NCBI GenBank assembly: GCA_026225565.1
Contig: JAMFTA010000148.1
Location: 1-38,100 of the forward strand
Length of the DNA stretch: 38,100 nucleotides
DNA from: Caulobacter sp.
GTDB taxonomy: Bacteria; Pseudomonadota; Alphaproteobacteria; Caulobacterales; Caulobacteraceae
Direction of reading: 5' to 3'
Below the pieces are notes generated by a model. The model worked only from the letters and a program-made list of their open reading frames with translations. It searched no databases and was not told the DNA's origin. The translations under genes and the position numbers were made by a program. Shown here one piece after another: positions 7,564 to 14,949 of this stretch; position 1 is the first letter of the stretch, and each line of letters begins with the position of its first letter.

Positions 7564-8051
7564 GCAAAATCGCGAAAATGATCGGCGAGTGCGATTGGGG
7601 AATCCACGACCTCTCGCGGGTTGAGGTCGACGGAGCGGGCGTCCCGCGCTTCAACATGCCGATGGAACTCGGGCTACACCTCGGCGCGCGGCTCCTGGGC
7701 GAAGGCCGCCACCGCCGCAAGCGAGCATTGATCTTGGAGGCGGAACGGCACCGGTATGACGCGCTTCTGTCAGACATCAGCGGCCAGGACATCGAGGCCC
7801 ACGCGAACGATCCAGATCAGGCGATCCGTTGTGTTCGCAACTGGCTTTCCGAGCATAGACCGCGCAATGCGGCCCCGCTTCCGGGCGCCGCCGCCATGCA
7901 GGATGACTACCGGCTCTTCCAAGTAGAGGTTGGCGCGCTGTTAGCACCGCACCGGCTCGATCCCAATGACTTGACCCACAGTGATTTCCTTTGGGCCGTC
8001 ACTGACTGGATCACCAGTCGGGCGACAGCTCCGCCATCCCCCGCGCCTTAG
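7521..8051 (+). pseudogene. TIR-like / nucleotide-hydrolase-like defence-type protein, 5'-truncated
   Basis: From codon 7521 (RSALDATDGADVR) to the stop at 8049-8051 the frame encodes about 176 residues of a family I recognise by its motifs: IHDLSRVE, PRFNMPMELGLHLGARLLG and LSDISGQDIEAHANDPDQAI, with a final helical part. In full-length relatives a short beta-strand plus helix beginning like VFVSCPFDD precedes this point; that part is missing. The fold is thought to be TIR- or deoxyribosyltransferase-like, and such genes are often seen in accessory islands; no activity is proven here. The ATG at 7446 lies within integrase-derived sequence and is not the original start. The gene is most likely dead, unless the fused frame is translated from within the integrase. 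Confidence 0.6.
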
Positions 8052-8261
8052 CTGCGCTGCGAGTTTAGACGGTCTGGGCAATCGCACGTCTTCGCCCCAT
8101 CCTGCCGCTTATCGATTGTGGTTTGACCGTGCGGAGGCAAATAATTTCTAAGGGGCGACAGCACCATCAGCGGAAATTCACCGGACTAATCACCGGACTA
8201 ATTCTGCATCTAGTCCGGTGATCGACCGGGCCACCACCATAATCCACTGATTTTATTGAAG
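8052..8261. other. Right end of the integrated element, no gene
   Basis: Between the TIR-like stop and the right repeat I see no coding frame. The stretch holds the right-hand CCGGACTA repeats (8179-8220) and an A+T-rich end next to the tRNA. Confidence 0.5.
8179..8220. repeat. CCGGACTA repeats (candidate integrase arm sites, right), including a 10-bp inverted pair
   Basis: CACCGGACTA occurs at 8179-8188 and 8191-8200, and its exact reverse complement TAGTCCGGTG lies at 8211-8220. The second and third copies form a perfect 10-bp inverted repeat around a 10-base loop. No T-run follows on either strand, so a terminator is unlikely. The same word occurs three times at the left end of the element. 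Confidence 0.6.
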
Positions 8262-8341
<80 letters not shown>

Positions 8342-8449
8342 GAAATCCCCATCCGGTAAGTATTTCGGCCTCCCCTGACCGAAGACCCAAACGCCTTTTT
8401 GCAGGGCGATTTACGGGCCCCCGTTTTGGGGAGCGTTCTCCTACCCGCC

Positions 8450-8630
8450 TTTTTCGAGTTGCGCAACCGCAATGGCCTTGGCCCGCAAGCACGGGCGCGG
8501 GTGGACAGCGACGGTGCGATCCGTCTAGTTCATCGTCCATGAGGATCCAGGCCATCGCAACTGGCTCGACACCCAAGGGGTCGAGCGCGGCAGTCCCACC
8601 TACTGTCCTATGCTCGAAGGCGCGCTTTGA
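8450..8630 (+). pseudogene. Probable C-terminal remnant of a DUF1214-like protein, frameshifted
   Basis: The stretch between the tRNA and cofE holds two in-register pieces in different frames: DSDGAIRLV, then VHEDPGHRNWLDTQGVERG ending at a TGA near 8628. The order D-G--R-V-(A)HEDPG--NWLDT-G---G is typical of the C-terminus of proteins annotated as DUF1214 or related; this rests on memory of the motif. A frameshift separates the pieces and nothing upstream continues the protein. The remaining bases of 8342-8654 hold no other gene that I can see. Confidence 0.4.
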
Positions 8631-8654
8631 CGGCGTTCGCCGGCGCTCAGCCCT

Positions 8655-9410
8655 GTGATCGCGATCCACCCGCTGACCGGGATCGCGGAAGTGCGGACGG
8701 GCGATAGACTGGCCCCCCTGCTCTGCAATTCGCTTCAAGCCCTGGGGCTCCTGCCGTTCGTCGCCGGCGACGTCTTGGTGGTGACCCAGAAGATCGTCTC
8801 CAAGTCCGAAGGGCGCCTGGTCGATATGGCCGAGGTCATCCCCGGCGCCGAAGCCCTGCGGATCGCGGCCATCACCGGCAAGGACCCGCGCCTGGTCGAA
8901 CTGGTGCTCGCGGAGGCGAGCGGCGTGGTGCGGGCGGCCCCCAATGTTTTGATCACCCGCCACCGCAGCGGGCACATCATGGCCAATAGTGGCGTCGATC
9001 GGTCCAACCTCGGCGGCGATGGCGAACACGCCTTGCTGCTGCCGGCCGACCCTGACGCCTCCGCCGCCCGGCTGCGCGCCGACCTCGCCAGCTATTCCAG
9101 CGTGGCGCCGGCGGTGCTCATATCCGACAGTTTTGGACGCCCCTGGCGGCTAGGGGTGACCGGCGCGGCCATAGGCGCCGACGGCCTGCCCGCCCTCGTC
9201 GATCGGCGGGGTGAGAAGGACCGCGACGGCCGCATCCTGGAGGTGACTCAGATCGCCTTGGGCGACCTTCTAGCCAGCGCGGCGGCGCTGGCCACCGGGG
9301 AAGGCGCGGAGGGCATTCCCGCCGCGCTGATTAGAGGCTTGGCGCTGCCCAAGGGCTCCTCGCCCGCTTCGGCGCTGCTGCGTCCGGAACGAGAGGATCT
9401 GTTTAGATGA
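8655..9410 (+). CDS. cofE: Coenzyme F420-0:L-glutamate ligase (CofE/FbiB N-terminal type)
   Basis: A 251-residue protein covering the CofE family from its typical start (IHPLTGIAEVRTGDRLAPLL) to the end. Family hallmarks include GDVLVVTQKIVSKSEGR near residues 39-55, ITRHRSGHIMANSGVD near 100-115, and ISDSFGRPWRLGVTGAAIG near 155-175. The enzyme uses GTP to add L-glutamate residues to F420-0 in the cytoplasm. The start is GTG 8655, which places the family N-terminus correctly. It lacks the nitroreductase-like domain of mycobacterial FbiB. The stop overlaps the cofD start as ATGA (9407-9410), so the genes are translationally coupled. Confidence 0.93.
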   Translation: MIAIHPLTGIAEVRTGDRLAPLLCNSLQALGLLPFVAGDVLVVTQKIVSKSEGRLVDMAEVIPGAEALRIAAITGKDPRLVELVLAEASGVVRAAPNVLITRHRSGHIMANSGVDRSNLGGDGEHALLLPADPDASAARLRADLASYSSVAPAVLISDSFGRPWRLGVTGAAIGADGLPALVDRRGEKDRDGRILEVTQIALGDLLASAAALATGEGAEGIPAALIRGLALPKGSSPASALLRPEREDLFR

Positions 9411-10354
9411 GCAAGAAATATGTGGTGCTGACGGGGGGCGTCGGCGGGGCCAAGCTGGTGCTCGGCCTGGCCCAAGTCGCGCCGCCCGAGGATATCACCG
9501 TCATCGTCAACACTGGCGACGATTTCACCCACCTTGGCCTCTACGTCTCGCCGGACATGGATACGCTGCTCTATACGCTCTCGGCGAAGGCCAATCGCAC
9601 CCTGGGGTGGGGCCGCGAGGACGAGACCTGGGGCTTCATAGAGGCGCTTCGCTCGCTGGGCGGCGAAGACTGGTTCCTGCTCGGCGACCGGGATCTGGCG
9701 CTGCACATCCTGCGCACGGCGGCTCTGGCCCGCGGCGATACGCTCAGTGCGGTCACCCGCGCCTTCGCCAAGGCCTGGAACGTCGATGTGACCATGCTGC
9801 CGATGAGCGACGACCGCGTATCGACCGAGGTGGACACCGTCGAAGGGGTGCTCCCCTTCCAGCGCTATTTCGTAGAGCGTCGCTGCGCCCCGGTCGCCCG
9901 ATCCATCGCCTTCGAAGGAGCGACTGCGGCCAGGGCTGCGCCCGGCGTTATTGAGGCTATCCAGGCGCCAGAGACCCACACCATCCTGATCGCCCCGTCC
10001 AATCCCTACCTGAGCGTCGATCCCATCTTAGCCGTCCCGGGAATACGCACCGCCCTGGCCGCCGCGCGCGCGCCGGTCGTCGCCATCTCGCCGATCATCG
10101 CGGGCAAGGCCGTGAAGGGGCCGACGTCAAAGCTGATGCAGGAGTTGGGCGTCGAAGCCACCTCCACCGCCATAGCGATGCATTACGCCGGCTTGCTGGA
10201 CGGGATGATCATCGACGAACAGGATATCGGCTCGCCGCCCCCGTTACCCTACGCTGCGACCGATACCCTGATGACCGATCTCGACGATCGAACACGCGTT
10301 GCGGCGGCGGCGCTCGCGTTGGCGGATCGCCTCGCCCCGAGCACGAACCGATAG
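9407..10354 (+). CDS. cofD: 2-phospho-L-lactate (or equivalent) transferase CofD/FbiA
   Basis: A 315-residue CofD-family protein. Visible hallmarks are LTGGVGGAKLVLGL at residues 8-21, VNTGDDFTHLGLYVSPDMDTLLYTLS at about 36-60, and SNPYLSVDPILAVPG and SPIIAGKAVKGPTSKLM in the C-terminal half. The enzyme moves a phospholactyl-type group (phosphoenolpyruvyl or 3-phosphoglyceryl in some bacteria) from the GDP-activated donor made by CofC to the deazaflavin FO, giving F420-0 or its precursor. It is cytoplasmic and sits in the operon cofE-cofD-npdG-cofC. Which three-carbon donor is used cannot be read from the sequence by eye. Confidence 0.94.
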   Translation: MSKKYVVLTGGVGGAKLVLGLAQVAPPEDITVIVNTGDDFTHLGLYVSPDMDTLLYTLSAKANRTLGWGREDETWGFIEALRSLGGEDWFLLGDRDLALHILRTAALARGDTLSAVTRAFAKAWNVDVTMLPMSDDRVSTEVDTVEGVLPFQRYFVERRCAPVARSIAFEGATAARAAPGVIEAIQAPETHTILIAPSNPYLSVDPILAVPGIRTALAAARAPVVAISPIIAGKAVKGPTSKLMQELGVEATSTAIAMHYAGLLDGMIIDEQDIGSPPPLPYAATDTLMTDLDDRTRVAAAALALADRLAPSTNR

Positions 10355-10364
10355 GAGAATGAGT

Positions 10365-11027
10365 ATGTCCAAGATCGCTGTGGTTGGAGGCACCGGCCAT
10401 CTGGGGGCCGCCCTGGCAAAGCGGCTGGTGGGCGCCGGTCATGATGTCGTGATCGGCTCTCGCTCCGCCGCCTCCGCTCAAGTGGTGGCGGAGGAGATCG
10501 GCGGGGGGACCGGATTCGCCGCCAATGCCGAAGCGGTGCGCGATTGCGACTTCGTTCTGGTGACCGTCCCCTATGGCGCCCAGGCCGGCACGCTGGCCGA
10601 AATCCGGGGCGAGGTCGGCTCGGCCATCGTCATCGACGCGACCGTGCCCCTGGTCCCGCCCAAGGTCATGCGCGTGCAGCTTCCCGCCGCGGGCTGCGCC
10701 GCGCTGGAGGCCCGCGCCCATCTGGGGCCGGACGTGCGCCTGGTCTCCGCTTTCCACAATGTCGCCGCCCACCGGCTGGCCGCTGACGGGGATGTGGATT
10801 GCGATGTTCTCGTCTTCAGCGACGATGCGGACGCGCGCGCGCAAGTGATCGCGCTGATCGAAAGCATGGGGATGCAAGCCCTGGCGGCCGGTTCGCTCGC
10901 CAATTCGGCGGCGGCCGAGGCCCTGACCTCGATCCTCATTTTCCTCAACAAGACCTATAAGGCGGACGGCGCGGGGATCCGCTTCACGCGCCTGGGAACG
11001 GCGACGGCGCCCGCCGCCCAAGGGTGA
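10365..11027 (+). CDS. npdG: NADPH-dependent F420 reductase (F420:NADP+ oxidoreductase)
   Basis: A protein of about 220 residues with an N-terminal Rossmann motif, IAVVGGTGHLGAALAKRLVGAG, and SRSA after the second strand, which suits NADP(H). The C-terminal part (LVSAFHNVAAHRLA at about 125-140) matches the NpdG/Fno family. It passes hydride between NADPH and F420, supplying F420H2 to dependent enzymes. I chose ATG 10365 because AGGAGA (10353-10358) lies 6 bases ahead; ATG 10359 would be too close to it, and the longer open frame from 10299 overlaps cofD. It sits between cofD and cofC. Confidence 0.9.
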   Translation: MSKIAVVGGTGHLGAALAKRLVGAGHDVVIGSRSAASAQVVAEEIGGGTGFAANAEAVRDCDFVLVTVPYGAQAGTLAEIRGEVGSAIVIDATVPLVPPKVMRVQLPAAGCAALEARAHLGPDVRLVSAFHNVAAHRLAADGDVDCDVLVFSDDADARAQVIALIESMGMQALAAGSLANSAAAEALTSILIFLNKTYKADGAGIRFTRLGTATAPAAQG

Positions 11028-11034
11028 TCTGAGG

Positions 11035-11628
11035 ATGAGCTGGAGCGCAGTCGTTCCGCTGAAGCACAAGGATGTGCGAAAGGGGCGTTTGGCTGGTCAT
11101 CTCGATCCCAGACAGCGCGAAGGGTTGAGCGAGCGCATGTTCGACTACGTCATCGGCGTGCTGTCTGCGACGCCCGCCATCGGGCGCATCGCCTTGCTGG
11201 CGCCCGATGCGCCAGCGCTTTGGCCGCACGCCTGGATCGAAGACCGGGCGCGCGGTCTCAACATCGAACTGGAGGCGTTCCAGGCGGCCGAAGGTCTGGT
11301 CGATCTCTTGATCATCCATGCCGATCTTCCCCTGCTGAGCTGCGCCGATATCGACGCTCTGCTGCAAGCCGCCACGCACACAGGGGTGGCGATCGCGCCG
11401 GATCGGCACGGTCGAGGCACCAATGCCTTGGCGCTCCGGGCCGGGGCGGCGTTGAGGCCCCGATTTGGACCCGATAGCCTGGCGCAACACCTCCGAGACG
11501 CCCCCAAAGCCGCAGTGGTGCGGCGTCAGGGCCTGGCGCTCGATGTCGACACGCCAGAGGACCTAGCCATGGCGCAAGCGTCCGGGTTCGACATGAACGC
11601 GATGGGCGAGACCCTATCGTGGGCGTGA
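11035..11628 (+). CDS. cofC: 2-phospho-L-lactate / phosphoenolpyruvate guanylyltransferase CofC (FbiD)
   Basis: A 197-residue nucleotidyltransferase. It starts WSAVVPLKHKDVRKGRLAGHLDP, the usual CofC N-terminus that binds GTP. LLIIHADLPLLS at about 91-102 carries the metal-binding Asp, and VAIAPDRHGRGTNALALR at about 116-134 is the signature of the family. It activates the three-carbon acid with GTP for CofD. The gene starts 8 bases after npdG and ends the F420 operon. FO synthase genes (fbiC, or cofG/cofH), needed earlier in the pathway, are not in this window. Confidence 0.92.
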   Translation: MSWSAVVPLKHKDVRKGRLAGHLDPRQREGLSERMFDYVIGVLSATPAIGRIALLAPDAPALWPHAWIEDRARGLNIELEAFQAAEGLVDLLIIHADLPLLSCADIDALLQAATHTGVAIAPDRHGRGTNALALRAGAALRPRFGPDSLAQHLRDAPKAAVVRRQGLALDVDTPEDLAMAQASGFDMNAMGETLSWA

Positions 11629-11671
11629 GCGACGCGGCAGCCGCTGCTCTCCCCTGAAGGCAGGATGGCGC

Positions 11672-12583
11672 TCAGGATATCTTGGCGATCACGTCGGCGC
11701 CGATCCGCTCGGCATTGTCGCACCATTCATCGACGGTTTCGCCTTCAACGGAAATACTGGCCGAGACAACGCCAAGCTTCTTATATTTGCCGATCTCGTC
11801 GAGGAACTGCTGCTGGGTCCAGCCCGAACCCGGCGAATTGATGGCGCCGACCATCACCAGGGGAGGTTCGGCGCGGCCGATCTTCTCGCAATGGGCCATC
11901 ATATAGTCGATGCCCTTCTTCAGATCCTCCTCGCCGACAAAGTCGGCGGTCCGCGTCGTGCTGGTCGAAAGGCCTGAGGTGAAGAAGGGATACCAGGCGT
12001 CGCCCAGCTCCACCGCACGGCGAATCGCGCGCGGCGCATTGCCGCCGACCAGGAAGGGCGGGTGGGGCTTTTGGAGCGGCCCCGGCAGAATGCGGTTGCC
12101 GAAGGCTTGATAGCCCGTGCCCTCGAAAACGAACTCCTCACCAGAAAGCGCCGCCTTCAGAGCGCGCAGATACTCGTCCATCAGCTCGTTGCGCTGCTCG
12201 AAATCGACGCCCAGGGCCCGATATTCGCCCTTCAGATAGCCGGCGCCGAAGCCCAGGGATACGCGCCCGCCGGAATAGACGTCCAGGGTGGCCACCGCCC
12301 GCGCGACGATGAAGGGATTGCGGTAGGGCAGCACGAGGATTCCCGTCTGCAGCTTCACCGTTCGCGTGGCGGATGCGACCAGCGACAGCATCACGAACGG
12401 GTCCTGGGCATAGTGGCCGCCCGAATCGATCCACCGTCCGGTAGGAACCGGGTGATCGGTGACGCAGGCCGCGTCGAAGCCGGCTTTCTCGATCGCCTTG
12501 CCGACCTTGGCGACCCCTTCCAGGCTGAAGAACTGGCTGGGATCTGAGCTGCGGTCGAAGGGCAGCGGGATATTGATCTTCAT
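11672..12583 (-). CDS. LLM-class F420-dependent oxidoreductase (bacterial luciferase-like fold)
   Basis: A 303-residue TIM-barrel flavin/deazaflavin enzyme. Typical features are AGFDAACVTDHPVPTG near residues 34-50, TRTVKLQTGILVLPYRNPFIVARAVATLDVYSGGRVSLGFGAGY at about 73-115, and PHPPFLVGGNAPRAIRRAVELGDAWYPF at about 172-200. Family knowledge and the adjacent, convergent cofE-cofD-npdG-cofC operon support F420 over FMN as cofactor. It follows the SDR gene by 51 bases on the same strand, with a 6-bp hairpin (12600-12614) in the gap. The substrate is unknown. Confidence 0.88.
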   Translation of the reverse strand: MKINIPLPFDRSSDPSQFFSLEGVAKVGKAIEKAGFDAACVTDHPVPTGRWIDSGGHYAQDPFVMLSLVASATRTVKLQTGILVLPYRNPFIVARAVATLDVYSGGRVSLGFGAGYLKGEYRALGVDFEQRNELMDEYLRALKAALSGEEFVFEGTGYQAFGNRILPGPLQKPHPPFLVGGNAPRAIRRAVELGDAWYPFFTSGLSTSTTRTADFVGEEDLKKGIDYMMAHCEKIGRAEPPLVMVGAINSPGSGWTQQQFLDEIGKYKKLGVVSASISVEGETVDEWCDNAERIGADVIAKIS

Positions 12584-12634
12584 GACGTATTCCTGTTCGC
12601 GGGCGCGGCGCCCGTGTTTCGACGCCCTTTTGGG

Positions 12635-13489
12635 CTATTCGTTGACTTCCATCAGCGTCCACTGGCCGGACCTGTCGCGGATCCAGCCGGACGACGCCCA
12701 GCTGCCGCCGTCCACCGGCAGCACGACGCCGGTGACGTAGCTCGACATTGGCGAGGCGAGGTAGAGCGCCGCCTTGCCGCACTCCGCGTCGATTCCGGGC
12801 CGCCTGAGCGGAATGCGCCGCGCCGTCGCCTCCTGCTGCCCCTGGGAAGGTTGACGCCAGGCGGCCGGATCCACCGACCCCGTCCAGTTGCCGCGTGTGC
12901 CGGGGGTGACCGTGTAGTCCGGGGCGATGGCGTTCACCCGGATGTCATGGTCGGCCAGCTCCAGCGCCATGGTGCGGGTGAAGTTGTTCATGCCCGCCTT
13001 GCACGCGGCGTAGACGGCATAGGCGGGCGCCGCGCGCGAGGCCTCGATGCTGGTCACGTTGACGATCGCGCCTCCCCGCCCGCCCCGGATCATGATCGGC
13101 GCGGCGGCTGAGGTGGCGGCGAACATGCTGATCAGGTTGAGGTCGATGTGCTTGCGCCACGACCGCTCGGATTGCTCCAAGAAGGCCCGGCCGCTCACTC
13201 CGCCAGCGTTGTTGACCAGAATGTCGATCCGGCCGAACCGTTGATCGGCCTGCTCGACCATGGCGTTCACCTGCCCCGTATCCGCCATATCCGTCGGCGC
13301 CGCCAGGGCGCTCCGGCCAAGTTCGCGCACCCGCTCGGCGACCTCCTGGCAACGCTCAGGGACGATGTCGGCGACGACAATGTCTGCGCCGGCGGACGCT
13401 AACTCCAGGGCGATCGCGCGACCGATGCCGCCGCCGCCGCCGGTGACGATGGCGACCTTGTCAGTGAGGAGATAGTCTTGGGGCTGCAA
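12635..13489 (-). CDS. Short-chain dehydrogenase/reductase (SDR family)
   Basis: A 284-residue classical SDR. The nucleotide motif TGGGGGIG is at residues 16-23, with Asp41 after the second strand, which favours NAD(H). NNAG is at 93-96, and the catalytic set is Asn118, Ser147, Tyr160 and Lys164 (YAACK). A C-terminal extension of about 25 residues (GSWASSGWIRDRSGQWTLM) follows the usual PVDGG end. It is the first gene of a two-gene operon with the F420-dependent oxidoreductase, so the two may act in turn on a hydroxy/keto substrate. Confidence 0.9.
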   Translation of the reverse strand: MQPQDYLLTDKVAIVTGGGGGIGRAIALELASAGADIVVADIVPERCQEVAERVRELGRSALAAPTDMADTGQVNAMVEQADQRFGRIDILVNNAGGVSGRAFLEQSERSWRKHIDLNLISMFAATSAAAPIMIRGGRGGAIVNVTSIEASRAAPAYAVYAACKAGMNNFTRTMALELADHDIRVNAIAPDYTVTPGTRGNWTGSVDPAAWRQPSQGQQEATARRIPLRRPGIDAECGKAALYLASPMSSYVTGVVLPVDGGSWASSGWIRDRSGQWTLMEVNE

Positions 13490-14396
13490 GGGCGATGTCT
13501 CTATCTGTTATCGACTGGCCTGGGCCGCAATCGACGTGCGGCGAATCATTCGACCGGGAACGGCCGCGCAGGGAACCGCCCAGTGCAGAGCCCCACAGTT
13601 GGCCAGATCACGAAGTCGCCCTCTTGCCAATGATGCCGATAAACAAAATCCTGTTGGTTCGTCCATTCATTGAGGCGGGCCATGGGGCGCGGCCATAGCG
13701 ACCTTCGTCGCGGACGCCAGCGCCGGGGCGGCCGGCCTTATTCGCGACGAATCGCGCCGATATGCTTCGATGTCCGGCCTCGACCAATATTGCTTCGTGC
13801 CTAGAGGATGTCAGGGCCTAAACCTTCGCGGGCTGCAAGGAAGAACATAGAAGGGGGTGGTCGATCTGCGGCGGAACCCGCATTGCCTATGGATCGTCCA
13901 CGGCGCCCGCGGCAAATTCGTGGCTGCCCATCCATCGCCAGCCCGCCAAGCCCATCGCCCCCGCGATGTCAAAATGCGAACTATGTCGAAAATGAGGGAG
14001 GTGCGTCAATTTGACAACCTTCGCTAAAAGCCTGCGGTCGCATTGGCGCCCCTGCAACGCGCAACAAAGCGGCACGCCGAGATTTCCGAGACCTGGTGCT
14101 TTTCGAAGAAAAGCCGATGTGATCAACGGGATGAAACAGTAAAAATGGCCGATTTTGCTCCACCTTTTATTTATACTCCGCCCGTTATATAGAATAAATT
14201 CTTTTAAGTGAGGTAAATTGCCGCATATATATAAGCTATGTTTTCTTATACCTCAAATTAAATTCAGTTATTTTATAGAAACGAAATATAATTATTTGTC
14301 AAGCGCCCATTTCGCCGCCACGTTTCGGTTTACACTTAATTTCCTTAATCGATCTACTCCCTGCGCCATCAGCCCGAACTGGGTGGGGAGATCAGG
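13490..14396. other. Long intergenic region without recognisable genes
   Basis: About 900 bases. The left part (to about 14010) is GC-rich with no frame that resembles a protein; TTCGTCGCG (13704-13712) and CGCGACGAA (13743-13751) form a 9-bp inverted repeat with a 30-base loop. From about 14130 to 14340 the sequence becomes A+T-rich, far from the average of the window, as expected for the promoter region of the YfiR-like and TonB-receptor genes. Frames such as 13808-14014 and 14218-14514 do not look like real proteins. Confidence 0.5.
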
Positions 14397-14924
14397 ATGT
14401 TGGTACGCTACAAAAGACTGTTGTCGGCTGGGGCTTTGGCCTTGGCTCTGGGGGTTCCCCTGGAGTCCCACGCAGACGCCGCAAAGAATTTGGCGGTGGC
14501 CGGCCGCGCTTTAACCTTCTTGGAAAATGGACCGAGCGGCAAGGCTGTTCTGGGGGTGGTTTTCGACCCCTCCAAGCCGGGATCGGTGGCTGAAAAGAAC
14601 GCCTTGATGGCCATCCTGGCCAGCGGCATGTCGGCCGGCTCCCTGACCTTGACCGGCAAGGCTGTGGAAGCCTCCGACGTCGGCGGCGTCAGCGGCGTCG
14701 CCGCCGTCTATCTCACCAGCGGCGTCAACTATGGCGCGGCCGGCGGCGAAGCTAAGGCCAAGAAGATCATCACCATCGGCGATTCGGCGTGCGTCGCTTC
14801 GGGCGCTTGCGTCATGGGCGTCTCCACCGACCCCAAGGTTGACATCACCGTTAACCGAGCCGCCGCAGCAGCCGTAGGCGCCACCTTCAAGGCAGCCTTC
14901 AGCATGATGATCCATCAAATTTAA
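14397..14924 (+). CDS. YfiR-like periplasmic protein
   Basis: A 175-residue exported protein with a signal peptide of about 27 residues (YKRLLSAGALALALGVPLESHAD). The mature part alternates short strands and helices and ends IITIGDSACVASGACVMGV followed by VDITVNRAAAAAVGATF. The order 'TIGDS...C...G...I.VN..AA...G..F' resembles the C-terminus of YfiR/DUF4154 proteins, which in other bacteria are periplasmic regulators of membrane signalling proteins. The match is by pattern only. A GGAG site at 14387-14390 supports ATG 14397. The TonB-dependent receptor starts 25 bases downstream, so the two genes form an operon. Confidence 0.6.
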   Translation: MLVRYKRLLSAGALALALGVPLESHADAAKNLAVAGRALTFLENGPSGKAVLGVVFDPSKPGSVAEKNALMAILASGMSAGSLTLTGKAVEASDVGGVSGVAAVYLTSGVNYGAAGGEAKAKKIITIGDSACVASGACVMGVSTDPKVDITVNRAAAAAVGATFKAAFSMMIHQI

Positions 14925-14949
14925 GCCTAACGGCTAAGGAAACATACCC

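Noticed and set aside
8191-8220. Rho-independent terminator at the right element end
   Set aside because: Perfect stem but no T-run on either strand, and the word is repeated at the left end, which favours a binding site.
14218-14514. Frame of 98 codons across the start of the YfiR-like gene
   Set aside because: Overlaps the better supported frame from 14397 and reads through A+T-rich promoter-like DNA.
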